A DNA stretch of 64,000 bases from Pagrus major (Eukaryota > Chordata > Actinopteri > Spariformes > Sparidae), in the NCBI RefSeq assembly GCF_040436345.1, contig NC_133230.1, forward strand, positions 26,574,051 to 26,638,050. The letters are read 5' to 3'. Positions within the stretch are counted from its first letter, which is position 1. Each line of letters starts with the position of its first letter. The position numbers and the translations under genes were made by a program. Below, piece after piece: positions 35,401 to 47,022 of the stretch. The notes beneath the pieces are model-generated. The model was not told the origin of the DNA and made no database searches. It saw only the letters and a list, made by a program, of their open reading frames with translations.

Positions 35401-38400
35401 ATTGTGGTGTCATACTTAATTCTGAGAAGCAGAGTACTTATTGCTCTGCTTTGGCAAGATTCAACCAGTACAAGTACAATCATGACTTTGCAGCAGAAAA
35501 CAATGGAATGGAGATCTTCTTTCACTCATCAGCTAATGGAGAGGCTAATCTAGACTTTTTGACTGTTCCTCTCTCTATCCCGGAAATAACCATACCTTAT
35601 CTCGAAATTAATATACCTGGGGTCAGAGACCTCTCTTTATGGGAACATGCTGGATTCAAAACCTTTCTTATATCTCCCCAACAGTCATTCGACATGAACC
35701 TGAGGCTTCATTACTACAAGAATCCTGATGCACACAGCGTTGATTTGCACCTTGAGCCAGTCTACAATGCAATCAGTGACAATGCCATCATCATCCAGGC
35801 TCAATTTGAACAATGTAGAGACAAAATAGTGGCACTTCTTAAAGATTCATACAACGAAGCAAAGTCACAGTATATCAAACACAAAATTGACACTTCTAGC
35901 CTGCCACCTCGAATCTTCACTGTCCCTGGATACAACATACCAATGTTAAACATTGAGGTTTCTGCTTTCAGGGCTGAGATGCCAGCATTCAGCTACTTTG
36001 TTCCCAAGGAGATCAGCACACCAAGCTTTAAAGTTCCAGCATTGGGTTTCTCTGTACCATCCTATACCCTTGTGCTACCATCTTTGACATTACCTGTCAT
36101 CCACGTTCCAGAAACATTAAGTGAAATACAGTTGCCCATGTTCACACTACCAGCCATTCAGAACAACATTGTGATTCCAGCCATGGGTAACATAACTTAT
36201 GACTTCTCCTTCAAATCCAATGTGATTACCTTAAATGCTAATGCTGGCCTTTACAACCAGTCTGACATCGTTGCTCGGTTTGGCGCTTCCTCAACATCTG
36301 TGTTTGACATTTTGAATGGAAAAATTGATGGCACAACCAGTTTGACAAGAAAGAGAGGAATAAAACTGGCCACCACAGTGTCCCTAGAGCATAACAATGT
36401 GGAAGCAAACCATGAATGTGCTGTTAGTCTTACCAAAAGGAGCATGGAAGCATCTGTCGCCAACGCTGCAAAAATCAATCTACCCTTCCTCAATCTAGAA
36501 TTAAATCAGGAACTTACTGGAAATACCAAGACCAAGCCAAATGTTGTCTCCAAGAAAACACTAAAATACATGTTTAACATTCCTCTGATTGAGTCTGTAG
36601 GCAAAGGAAACCTGGATATGAACTGGGCACTGGAAGCACTTTCCTCATACGTGTCACTGGAGACCACTACTCAGGGAAAGTCAGACATAACAATAATGGA
36701 CAGCTGTAACTTTGCTGGTGATCTAGAAAACATGGTGACATTCTATCTAAATGCTAATAGCCTGCGTTCAACTGTCATAACTGCTCTAAACTCAAACATG
36801 GACAAACAGGAGAAACAGAAACGAAGCTCAAACAATAACATCATTCATTTTGACTTGAATAAGAACTTGGCTCTTGAGGTCTCCTTGCGACGTTTGTTTG
36901 CATCAGTAGATTACACGAGCAATAACAATATTGATTTTGCATCTTTCAATACAAATGGTAAGCAAATTGTTAAAGGAGAATTAGATTTTGTTCCTTTAAC
37001 AACCTTCACGACTACTTTGAACATTGATGCAAGTCAGCCAAGTAGTTTGGGTCATGCTGGACTCATTCAAAGCATCAACCTTTCCATCGGCTCAGCAAAG
37101 CAGTCTTTAACCTGGAGTGGTAAGGAACAGCTGGCATCTTTCATCCATTCTTGTGATTTACTCATGTCCAATGATGAATCTGAAGTACGCATGGACTTGA
37201 CGGAGTCAGTGGAAGGCCACCTAGCTTTCTTGAAGTCAATTAAGCTTCCTGTATATCAGAGGACCCTCTGGGATGTGCTCAAGTTTGATCAGGCCACAAG
37301 TATGGACGACTTACAATTCCTTAACATCTCCTCCAGCATTGTATACACAAAGACCATGGATGGCCAGGATTATACAATACCAACCAAACTTTTTGATTCT
37401 GGTGCCACTTTTAGCATCCCTGAGATTAGCATTGCATTGCCTTCTTGGGTGAAAGAAATTCCAGATTCCATAAGGAACATAGACATGCGGTTTGAAAACC
37501 CTGATATCCCTGATCATATTACTCTTCCTCTCGTAATTTCAGTTCCAGCCTTTGATGTGCCATTTACCAACTTGCATGTGGAACCCTTTGCAATTGATCC
37601 TAAGAATATTCACATTCCTAAGGTGATCACCACCACAGCCTTTGAAATCATGCTGCCTGGCTTGCCAATAATGTCAGTGCCCAGTTACGATATTGAAACA
37701 GAGTATCTGCAAGGGAAAATGTCATTCCTTTCATTCAAGATGCCACAGTATGAAATTGCAGTCTCATCTTTCGCACTACCAAAATCCTTTACCATTGGAG
37801 AGCACACAATCAGTCTTGATGAAATCACAAGTCAGTTTTCGAACTTTGAACTTCCAACCATTGTCATTCCTGAGCAAAAAATTGAGATACCTGAAATTGC
37901 CCTACATCTGCCTTCAAGTGTGTTCATCCCAGCTTTTGGAGCCCTGAGTGCCACTCTGAAGGTTTCCTCCCCTATTTATAATGTGTCAACAACTGCCGAC
38001 CTGGAGAAAAAGGACTCGATGCTCGTAACTTCTCTGAATTCCATCTGTACCTCCACCATAATATTCTTGGAATATGATCTTTCTGGTAAGAGTGGCACAC
38101 ACGCAACTTTATTTGATACAACAATATTTTGTAAATTACTAGATCGAGGACATTACAAGTTATTTAATATGTATTTTGCTTATGTTCCCCCAGCCAGTGC
38201 AACTTTTGGATTTGATAATGGAGTACTCAGTTTAAATGGAATGTGCAACTTGATTCATAGTGATGTAAATGTCAACTGGCAACATGTTTTGGCACAAAAC
38301 CTGAGGTAAGTGTGAAGAGAATATTTTGTCTTTATTCAATTTGATTCATTTTCTTATTCTATTCTTTGATATCTATATGGTAGAACATTTCTGCCATATA

Positions 38401-41068
38401 AATAAAAAAATGAAGTTTGTCGTGATATTAAAAAATACTCAGGTGGTCAACATAATTATCTCATAATTCTGACTGTTTATCAGATATTTTTAAATTTCAT
38501 AATTCTATCTCATTAATTTGAACAAGTTAGTTGACTTACTAACTAGGTCAAATTGGATGGCTATCCAATCTCAAAAAAAGCAAAGAGTCAACGCATCCAA
38601 GAAGCATTTTAGATGGAATCAGACCTGTTCTATCCAGATATTGTAAAGGTGTAAAAGCATCTGTCTCTGCAAGACAAAAGCTACAGTATACTCCTCCTGA
38701 TTTTCAGCCGCGTGTGTGGCCTCCAATGATGTTCCTACTATGATGGCAATGGAAGTTACACTTAAATCAGCTCGTTCTCTCTGTCACTTCATGGGTAGTT
38801 TTTACCTAGCTAGCTAAATTGTTATTGTTGTAATTAAACTGCTGAAGATGTTGTTGAACATGTTACTCCTTTTTTTATGTTTTTGTTACCAGTCACCAAA
38901 CAGCTTCTGGTGCATTACCACCACCATCTGGACTGGAGGACAGTTAACCCTGATTTTCATGTAGCACAGGAAAAACAAAACAGATTGCAAAAAGATTTGG
39001 GATGTGGCCAACAGATGAGTATATCTGGCTATGAGTAATTTAAAGTGTTGTGAATCATATCTGGATTTAATCTGTATATGAAGTACTTGAATGATAAGTG
39101 TAAACAGGGCACCAGACACCTTTTATTTTAGGATTAAAATTATGGGCCTCAGGGCAGTGAGTTGGTAGAGCAGGCATCCCAATTACAGAGGCTGCATCCT
39201 CGCCACAGCTGCCCAGGTTTCATATCTGATCTGCAGCCCTTTGCTGCATGTTAACCCCCCTCTCTATAATGATAATAATAAAAAAGTAAAACTATTGGCC
39301 AAAACTTGCGGGTTAGGAGAGCTGTCAGAGCTGCTCTGAGGAAGAAATTAACAAGAATCCTTATCTTGAGCAGGAGCTCTGGTTGGTGTTGTTACAAGCT
39401 AATGTATGTATGCTTGGTTGAGCAAGATAACTGACTTCCTGTAGCCTAATATATAGTTGTTGTTTTGTTTTTTTCTCAGGATGAAGCGCCAAATCCCAGT
39501 GACTGATACAGTGTAAGTTTTTATACCCAAAGCCTGCTTTACTGCATACTTGAAAGGTTCTCTACTAACACCAGTTTTTCTGTTTCAAAGGGAACCTCGT
39601 CATACTCTTAATGTGGACATCACCAGCCCAACATTTTTCGATGTAGTCATCCGCCTTGCTTCCCACAAAGATGGCATCACTGCATCTATGTCTTCACCGT
39701 CATCTGGTTTCCTTGGATTGCATCTTCAGCGGAGGTCTGCATCACAGTTGTATGGAAAACTGTTCAGTCGCTACCTGGTAAGACTCTTTTATGTGCATAT
39801 TGTTGTCAACAGCAAACCATTCTTAAATCTACAATTTGATTGATGCTATATGTATGCAACTTGGCACTGTTCTAACCACTATTCTTCTAAATGTCCTCCC
39901 TCAACTTCAGTCTGCTCCTGAAAAGGATACTGATGTTTTCACTGCCAAAGCCACTCTTAGAAACTCTGAGAAGTTGATCTTACAGACGTCATGGAATTGG
40001 GACTTCCTCCATGATGTGACTGAAGGGACCAAGGACAGGATTCCTGCTATGACCGATGCTGTGCTCAAGTTCATTAACAAGTATCACACGGCCCACTTTG
40101 GCTTTGATCTCAACCGTGGTGGCATGAAGCTGAAAAACACAATTTCCAATATTATAGAGAGGGCCTATCATGAATATTCACTGCCAGATCCAATCAAATA
40201 CATTGGTGAACAAGGACAAGACATGTACAGGAGGGCTTCTGACACCTTGATGTCCATGAGAATGCAGACTGTTATAGACAGGTTGGCTCACGAGGCTAGA
40301 CTAATCTCGACATACATTGAAGATAAGATTAATGCCTTGTTAGATGCAGCCAGACAGTTTTTGAGGTACAGAGAGTTTACAGTGCCCGGTTCTGAAGAGA
40401 AGCTCTCGATCGTGGAGATGTTCCAGCGAGCTCGTTCGTCCATATCAGTAGCCACTGACAGGGCGCCCGAAAGGTTTATCAGCCTCATGAAGAAGAAATC
40501 TAATTACATCATGGAAATGGAGTTCACCATTCCTGGAACTGATGTTGCCGTTAATGGAAATAAGATCATGGATAAACTGGAGTCTTCTAAGAGATTTGTT
40601 TCTGATCAGCTGGAACGTTCAGTGCTCAGGTTATTCAATGTGCTTCGCAAGACGGTTGATGACCTCGTCAAGGTGATTATTGAGAAAGGCGATGAGATCA
40701 TCACCTACCTACAAGATAGAAACATGGAAATTGCTCCACAAGTTGATGGCATCCATGCAGAGGTTTTGCAACACATTGAGGAGGCAAAGATATCTGTGGC
40801 TGAATATAAAGACCTTACAAAACGGAAGATTCAAGTGGCATATAATGCTTTAAATATGGAGCGTGTAAATAATGATACCAAGGAGCTTATCAGTATTTTT
40901 CAGTCACACCTCTATGGAGGACTTAATGAGGCTGTAGATCTTATGAGAAGGACTTCCGAGAGCACAGCACCATACCTTAAAGTGAGCAATAGAAAGATGG
41001 ACATTGAAATTCCTTTACCCTTCCGTTGGAAGTCTTTTAACGAATGGCCGAAGCACTCCAGGCGCTGA
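14453..41068 (+). CDS. apob: Apolipoprotein B (complete, 29 coding exons)
   Basis: Exons: 14453-14510, 15783-15824, 16808-16920, 17028-17149, 18397-18544, 18850-19002, 19394-19518, 19605-19681, 19797-20253, 20443-20587, 20699-20845, 20967-21178, 22196-22391, 22480-22650, 22803-23006, 25280-25447, 25568-25773, 25888-26070, 26614-26744, 27377-27587, 28158-28330, 28413-28588, 28693-28814, 28963-29336, 30508-38085, 38194-38305, 39480-39512, 39591-39777, 39911-41068. The joined length is 13182 nt, an exact reading frame of 4393 aa (human about 4560). The phase agrees at every junction. ApoB is the non-exchangeable scaffold of VLDL/LDL-type lipoproteins, lipidated in the ER by MTP and cleared by the LDL receptor. 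The signal peptide MMGYCKLYLLLLLSSYTLA lies in exon 1; the second ATG has the better start context. Fish have several apoB paralogues, and I cannot say which one this is. Confidence 0.97.
15852..15886. repeat. (CACAA)n microsatellite in apob intron 2
   Basis: A pentanucleotide run of about six units immediately follows exon 2 of apob. It is a length-variable simple repeat. Confidence 0.9.
16535..16715. repeat. Diverged copy of the 13470-13660 segment
   Basis: The two stretches share 'actgaaatgct', 'ttgtgtctta'/'ctgtgtctta', 'gattacac.tggtaa', 'aataatgttgttgtctg'-type and 'ttgccttttt.aaaga' blocks in the same order. One copy is upstream of apob and one is in intron 2, about 3.06 kb apart. Confidence 0.6.
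21347..21806. mobile_element. MITE-like element in apob intron 12
   Basis: The left arm begins TAGTTGTTCCCCTCAGAG at 21347. The right arm (21762-21806), read in reverse complement, begins TAGTGTGTTCCCTTTAGAG. Both share GTAAGGCAGGAGTT. The interior is non-coding. Target-site duplications were not resolved. Confidence 0.6.
23151..24666. mobile_element. hAT-type DNA transposon with 8-bp target duplications (apob intron 15)
   Basis: The element is flanked by CCTGAGAT on both sides (23143-23150 and 24667-24674), the 8-bp duplication typical of hAT. The termini are inverted: TAGGGCTGC at the left, and TAGGCCTGC as the reverse complement of the right end. Subterminal 'cgatat/tcgtcatcgcaata' sequences fit teleost hATs. 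Inside, an open frame near 23409-23535 (MAEGGEKSDENGRRRP...) may be the transposase N-terminus, but no full transposase is present, so the copy is non-autonomous or internally deleted. Confidence 0.85.
24965..25220. repeat. Fragment related to the 60802-61729 repeat
   Basis: The shared order is 'gtaagaa...', 'agtataactact', 'tgctgcagctat', 'tagctgctgtt' and 'ttagctgt'. It lies in apob intron 15 just before exon 16. Only the left part of the repeat is represented. Confidence 0.5.
29541..30260 (+). mobile_element. LTR (gypsy-like) retrotransposon relic with gag fragment, apob intron 24
   Basis: Around 30016-30190 the plus strand reads like the conserved gag segment of fish Ty3/gypsy elements (RELNDELQDELA, then AIHVDNRL), interrupted by a TGA. 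The upstream part (from TGTCATGAC at 29541) may be LTR or leader. No protease or RT is present, so this is a dead 5' fragment. Confidence 0.55.
30508..38085 (+). other. apob: apoB giant exon 25: amphipathic beta and alpha lipid-binding regions
   Basis: This is a 7578-nt exon, residues about 1372-3897. Order: beta strands to about residue 2020, then an alpha-helical block (about 2020-2540, nt 32460-34020, rich in I/L/K/D/E heptad-like segments), then proline-spaced strands of the IPxFxIP type (nt 34021-34450, 35570-35640, 35926-36180, 37420-37950). It corresponds to human exons 25 and 26 in one piece. SLTRKRGIKLA at 36339-36371 matches LDL-receptor-binding site B. An RNKR furin-type motif is at 32367-32378. 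The first ATG in this frame lies upstream in the intron and is not a start; the acceptor at 30506-30507 (CAAG|GA) keeps the frame with exon 24. Confidence 0.95.
38194..41068 (+). other. apob: apoB 3' exons 26-29 (beta2 end and alpha3 C-terminus)
   Basis: Exons 26 (112 nt), 27 (33 nt), 28 (187 nt) and 29 (1158 nt) encode residues about 3898-4393. Exon 28 holds the LNVDITSPTFFD strand segment. Exon 29 is mostly helical (HTAHFGFDLN, DKLESSKRFVSDQLERSV) and ends ...KHSRR-stop at 41068. By recollection the last human exon is considerably longer, so this protein has a shorter C-terminal alpha3 region. A polyadenylation variant ATTAAA lies at 41321-41326, giving a 3' UTR of about 280 nt. Confidence 0.93.
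39145..39290 (+). mobile_element. tRNA-derived SINE fragment, apob intron 26
   Basis: The head looks like a tRNA promoter: A-box-like GTTGGTAGAGCAGG (39161-39174) and a degraded B-box-like GGTTTCATATCTGATC about 40-50 nt later. It is followed by the 'gccctttgctgcatgtta' and CCCCTCTCT tail I recall from a widespread teleost SINE. It is diverged and not a functional tRNA gene. Confidence 0.65.
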
Positions 41069-41329
41069 ATCATGCTGCTCTCGATGAAGTGGTTTCGTTA
41101 TGGCTGAACAAATTGTCTGTCTGTGTGAAAAAAGATTACTTTTTGTTTGATGAAAAAAGAAACTTGTTAAATGTTGTATAAACTTCATTTGAGTTGAAAC
41201 AAGTTATTCTGATGTGAGATTTATATGACTGTGTCCTACCGATATTTTGCATGTAAGTTAGATGTTGAAACTATACTGAATGTAATTTTTGTGTTTGTCA
41301 TACTGCCTCAACATTTTCTAATTAAAATA

Positions 41330-42760
41330 ATTAACCAGAAGCCTTTCATACCGAGCATTATTACTAGCTAAGGTGGTCTTTATAATAGTGGTGAGACACT
41401 GATTGACACATAATTTCATATATATGAGATATTGTAATATCCAAATGACTCATTCCTTTGCAGTTGTTAATTTTCATTTTTTTCCCCGATGCTCTGGCAC
41501 AGGGGCTTTCAAAGTGGGAGATGGGTGTCACCAGGGGGGTTTCAAACTATCAAACTAAACTTAAACTATTTAAATAAATGGAAGTGAAAAATATTCTGTA
41601 AATTAGATTAAATTTATCAAAAGGAGATCACATTGAATTGCCTAAATATGTGTGATTGGTTAAAAAAGTAGCTCAGAGATAGCAATCCCAATCCAATCCC
41701 TATTTCCCAGTGTCAGAAACTAATAAAGTGAAATTGGGGGAGGGAGGGGCTTTTCCTAAAGTTTGTCTGAGTGTCACTGATTGTGCACAACACACTCTAC
41801 AGAACAGAAAAATACTTTATTAGCTGTTATGCACATATGGAGGCAACTGCACCCTCGCTCCAGGTTCACTGTGCTTTGTGAAGTATGATTAACTGTAACT
41901 TTGTTGGGGAAGGCACAACTAAAGCACAGTAACAACTGTTAACCAGGGTTTTAAAGTAAGTACACTTACTCAAGTACTACAATACAATTTTTTACACTAC
42001 ATTTCAGGAAAATATTGTACTTTTTACAGCTATGGCTATGGATGATTTTTCAGATATTTGACAAAAAAATAAACAATAAGCTTATAAAATAGAATGCATT
42101 GTTAAAAAGCTGACAAGCCCTTACAACAAAAAAGAAAAGAAAAGAAAGCAGCATCTTGGGGCCACTTGTATCTAAACCCACTAAGATTTGTAAGGCTGAA
42201 CATGCTCTCCTCCTCCCCACATCAATCCTCCCACAACCCCTTGAATTACCCTGGGCCCCTTTGGAGGGAGCCTGACCCCAGGCTAGGATCATAACAGTTA
42301 AACATACTACCAATACTCAGTTTCAGTGCCTCTCTTCTACCTTGTACCCACACATCTGTATTTCAGAATCACATGTACGTCTACTCTCTGCCTCTCCACT
42401 GCTGTGCTGTTGTCGTGTCATGTGCATGACTTGGGCGGTGTGCAACATCAGCCTGTTTGCGACACTGGCAACACCACAACGTTGTTTAATCACATAAAAA
42501 CCACAAGAAAAAGAACTTAGGAGGGAACAGCAGGTATATCCTACTACGCATTGAGATAAATATTTCAGTCAAACTGATTAAATATAGCATACTATACTCA
42601 TGTGCAAATAATATATTGAGCCCATTGAAAGTTGTTATGAGTATAAAAACATTTTGTGTAAAGGTATACTGAGCTTAAACTTGATAAAGTTTCTCCTGCT
42701 TCACACATTCAGCACGTTCATTTCCGGGCTTGTGCCCTTTAACTAAAGGAAGAAAGGTAT
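41330..42760. repeat. apob-ldah intergenic region with dispersed-repeat relics
   Basis: No gene is seen. About 41942-42040 carries 'cacttactcaagtact' and 'actacatttcaggaaaatat', a very common teleost repeat. A relative in opposite orientation lies at about 53750-53880. About 41500-41540 ('gctttcaaagtgggag') is a second repeat relic. Confidence 0.5.
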
Positions 42761-42769
42761 TATGGGACG

Positions 42770-42897
42770 GGCGTAAAACCGACCAATCAGAATCCAGCAA
42801 TGTGCAAAGCAGGAAGTATTCACACAGTGGGGCAGCTAACAGGAGGCACCAATCAATGGGAAGCATATCATCTTAATCTTCATCCTGTTATTAAGAG
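42770..42897 (+). promoter_or_regulatory. Probable ldah promoter and non-coding first exon
   Basis: Two CCAAT boxes lie at about 42781-42786 (GACCAATCAG) and 42849-42854 (CACCAATCAA). A plausible 5' UTR donor, AAGAG|GTAAAAG, sits at 42897/42898, about 650 bp before the exon that carries the ldah start codon (acceptor CTCAG at 43545). There is no TATA box. Confidence 0.45.
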
Positions 42898-43555
42898 GTA
42901 AAAGATTATTTGGTATTCTACGTTATATTTGGCAAATAGTGTCGGAAAAGCAGCGACTGGGATTTAAGCTAACGTCACCGTGTACGTTGTGATTGTAACT
43001 AATTTAACTTGCTGTCAGTACGAGTGTTGCTCTCACACCAAACTCAACTTAAAAATATGTCAATTGAACACGGCTTCGTATTGGTGGAGGTGCCTGCTTT
43101 ATAAAAACCTCTTAACACAAACGTAATTTTACAATAAGCAACTGTTCTTTTATTCGGCATCAACAAAATTAGCTATAGTTGTACCAGATAAGTTAAAATG
43201 GCAGTAATGTAGTTGTTCCTTCTTCCACTTTAAAGCTGTTTAAGCTTCACTGGTGGAAACTTACTGAATTGATCGAGCAGCAGCAACATGCAGGACTCGC
43301 TTGTTGACCTGTGACGGTGCTGAAGTGTATTACCTTTGGACCCTGCTGATAAACTGTACCAGCTATTAGAACCAGCTGTACTGCATGGTAGTAATACAGT
43401 CACACCTCCTCAACAGACCTGTATGGACCATGTGATTGAATGGATTAAAGATGCTCACAGAGTATTGTAGTATTGTAGAGTATTGTATTAAATGTGACTT
43501 ATTCTTAACAAAATGAAAATGTAGCAACTCATCATTTTCACTCAGAGCTAATGAG

Positions 43556-46172
43556 ATGGACAACATGGTGACAGACAGGGATGAACCACAGACGGACTTC
43601 ATCTACTGCTGTGGAGCCGTCACAGAGCTCCTTAAGTTTGGCTCCTGTCAGTTACACTCTGGACACAAGGTGCTTTTTCTCATCGTTCCAGGTGAGTCTA
43701 ATGACTATTATGTATTCAAACATTTGCAGCACTCAAGTACAGTATTAACAAGAAGAAATCTTTTTTTATTCATTTTTAGTTCACATCGGACGGTCCAGTT
43801 TGTAGTATTTAGGGAGAACTATTGTCAGAAATGGAGAATATATAATATTCATAATTATGTTTACATTAATGTATATTCACCTGAATCTAAGAATAATTGT
43901 GCTTTCTTTACCTTAGAACAAGCCTTTATTATCTTCAGATGGAGCAGGCCCTCTTTTATGGAGACATGTATAACCAAAATACACATTCCTTATATTTTAT
44001 CATGTATTCTTGAGCAAACTGACAATATATTGCAGTGTATTGTCAAACATATAAGGATTCCTTCCATATATTAAAACATATTATTAATATATTACATTAT
44101 ATATTTACAGTATCACAGACATGCGTGGAAGGTGACGGTGTGATTATCAGCCTGGCCAATTATCTGGGCCGATATAAAGCATTTTAGCAAAATTACCTCA
44201 AAATTGTACTTAAGTATATTACTTGAGAACATTTTAGTTACATTCACTGGTTAATTTCAATTTTGACACTAAGATTTTTATTTTTACTGCTAATGTATAT
44301 TGTTCCAAATATCAGTTATCGGTCTCCTTACAAATAAACAGTATTGTTATCAGCCCTGAACAAACATATCGGTCAACCCGTGGTAGGAAGTAGTTAAATA
44401 CAAATACACACCATCATTGATGAAACCGTAACACTTAAACACTGATTTATTTTTTAAAATAATTTAGTCGTTAAAGCTTGGAAATTAGAGACATGTGCTG
44501 CCTGATAGATTTAAATGAGCAGGTTTTTGGAAACAATCCAGCACTATATTCACCCTCCTTTAAACAGGGAAATATGCTAAACTTCTGCTGTCTCCATACA
44601 GGTAACCCAGGTGTTGTGGGCTTCTACACAACCTTCATGCAAACACTTCACAGTATGTTTGGATACCGCCACCCAGTGTGGGCTGTAAGCCATGCTGGCC
44701 ACTGTGTGCCACCAGACTCCATGGATATGATAGAAGGTACAGATTATTCTCTTCACCTCAGGGTTCCCAGGCTGACCTCAGTACGTTGGAAGAGGGTGCA
44801 TGAATAATCAGTTGAATGTTCATCACACCTATCATATCTGGAAGTTTGGGGTTGTTATGTTTAAGTTTCTTTATGCTGCAACTAGGATTGGGTGATGTCT
44901 CTGGAACTGGCATATGACGATGTCCACAGTGAAACATCGTGATGCTCCAAATTGTCCCGACATCTAGTCAAAAATATCCAGTTTTGTTGCCACTAACAAG
45001 AGTGAGAACTGTCCCGACGTCTTGTTATAAATATCCTGAAGTTTCACACTTACAAATGTTGAAACGCCATCTCAAACAGTGACCACGACAGCCATCTCAC
45101 CCAACTGTCTTTCACCCCACACCATCCACTTCCTGACATGAAGTCAGCACATATATGAATAATTTGAGCATTATATGCCAGGTATTGTAGTAATGTTGAT
45201 ACGACACATATGAAACGTACAAATATGAACATATGTGGTTTACAGACACCAACATTTTGTTCTGGGGATTGTGTTGAGTGGAGATAAGGTCCAGACATAG
45301 ACACTGCTAGTTCTGATTTTTCACTTTTCTTTAATCCAGATGCCTCCTCAGCAGCAGAGGGTGATGTGTTCGGTCTGAACGGGCAGATTGAACACAAGCT
45401 GGCCTTCCTCAGGAAACATGTTCCCAGAGAAACCAGCCTGGTCCTGGTGGGACACTCCATCGGCTGCTACATTATTCTGGAGTTGATGAAGAGAGATCCT
45501 GAACTCAAGGTTAGTCACCATCTCAAAATCGGCCTGATGGCCACAGGATGACATGATGAAGAGGAGTTAGTGACACCTGTACCTAGAAAAGTCTTAAACA
45601 GAGCAGTCTGCCAGATGCTGTTCAAACATCCCTCTGTGTCCGGCCTTCATGCTAAAAGGAAGCTTATTAAATGACTGTTTTATATTTAGGGGGGGGGGTC
45701 TATAATCTACATGTTCTTATCTCAGAGTGAATCTTTTACCACCTATCCCTTTATCTTCGAAAGGGATACGCTGAAAAGTGTCTTTTGTAACCTTTATGTC
45801 TTAACACAGATTCTGAAGGCCGTCATGCTGTTTCCCACCATTGAGCGCATGGCTCAGACTCCTCAGGGGAAAGTCATGACCCCTGTGCTGTGTCACATGC
45901 GTTATGTGGCCTACCTGCCTCTCTTCCTGCTCTCTCTGCTGCCTGAGAGCCTCAAAGCCAACCTGATCAAACTGGTGTTTGGTGGAATCCGCTCTCTGGA
46001 CCACACTGTGGTTCAGCCTACTGTTGGTTTACTCAGTGGAGACTGTGCAGGTTGGTTGTGCTTCGTTACTACGTTGATGCGTATACTGTTCACTCTTTAT
46101 TGAGAATGTGTTATAGTGGTATTAAATCAGCTCTGTGTAGGGCTGCAACTATTATTATTATTATTATTATTA

Positions 46173-46228
<56 letters not shown>

Positions 46229-47022
46229 TTCATCATCATCAATTTGTTTGTTGGTCATGTTGGTCTATAATGGAGATATGAAAGCATGGTGATTAAATGG
46301 TGCCAGAATACCAACTGGACTGGATCCCGAGTCAGCTTTTATTGTCCTGGGAGATGTTGACCCTGGTTGGCAGACAAAATAGCGTAGATGTTTATAGGGA
46401 ACCAATCTAAATGCGTATGGTGTCATTATTCTATAGCCATTACATTGTGCAGACAACATTTACCTCATACTAGTTAAAGCAAAACGTGTCTGTTGCTGGA
46501 TTAATATTTCTAGAATGTCTGGAATAAAGCAATGACTAGATCAGTGTGATTGTGTTTGTCTTTGTAGCTAATGCTATGTACATGGGTGGGCAGGAGATGA
46601 GGAAAGTTCTGGAAAGAGACAACATAACCATTCAGAAAAATCTCAAAAAGGTAAGAAAGACCTACCTGTGCCATCACATTGTAACACTTGTCTGTACTCA
46701 ACAGCTACTAGTCAGTATTGGATAACCACATGGAACATAAAGACGTGTTTGCTTGACTTGTGAGTAGATGGTTTACTTGTGTTCTTTTCAGCTGTTATTG
46801 TGTATTCAACCATGTGTGTGTTCCCTTTTTCAGCTGATATTTTATTATGGAGCTACAGACCACTGGTGCCCTGTTCAGTACTATCATGACATCAAGAAGG
46901 ACTTCCCACATGGAGATTTTAGACTGTGTGAGAACAGTTTCCGCCACGCCTTCGTTCTGGATGCAGGAAGAGACGTTGCCAAAATGGTGGTTGAATGGAT
47001 CCGTGGAGATTTGAGGACATGA
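43556..47022 (+). CDS. ldah: Lipid droplet-associated hydrolase (LDAH)
   Basis: Exons: 43556-43691, 44602-44736, 45340-45509, 45810-46050, 46568-46650, 46834-47022. The joined frame is 954 nt, 317 aa (human 325). It is an alpha/beta-hydrolase associated with lipid droplets; a role in cholesterol-ester or droplet turnover has been proposed and is debated. The oxyanion region is PGNPGVVGFY (exon 1/2 junction), the nucleophile elbow is GHSIG in exon 3, the acid is probably the Asp in TDHWCP, and the His is that of RHAF in exon 6. NGQIEHKLAFLR and YYGATDHWCP closely resemble mammalian LDAH. The start ATG has G at -3 and G at +4. A weaker out-of-frame ATG lies 5 nt upstream. AATAAA lies at 47707-47712. 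Intron 4 holds an (ATT)n run. Confidence 0.97.
46148..46229. repeat. (ATT)n microsatellite in ldah intron 4
   Basis: About 27 ATT/ATTGTT units run uninterrupted after exon 4. Confidence 0.95.

Noticed and set aside
39145-39230. A functional tRNA gene in apob intron 26
   Set aside because: The A box is recognisable, but the B box and stems are degraded and the tail matches a SINE.
43692-44074. Open frame continuing past ldah exon 1
   Set aside because: It is intron read-through. The GTGAGT donor at 43692 and exon 2 restore the known family sequence.
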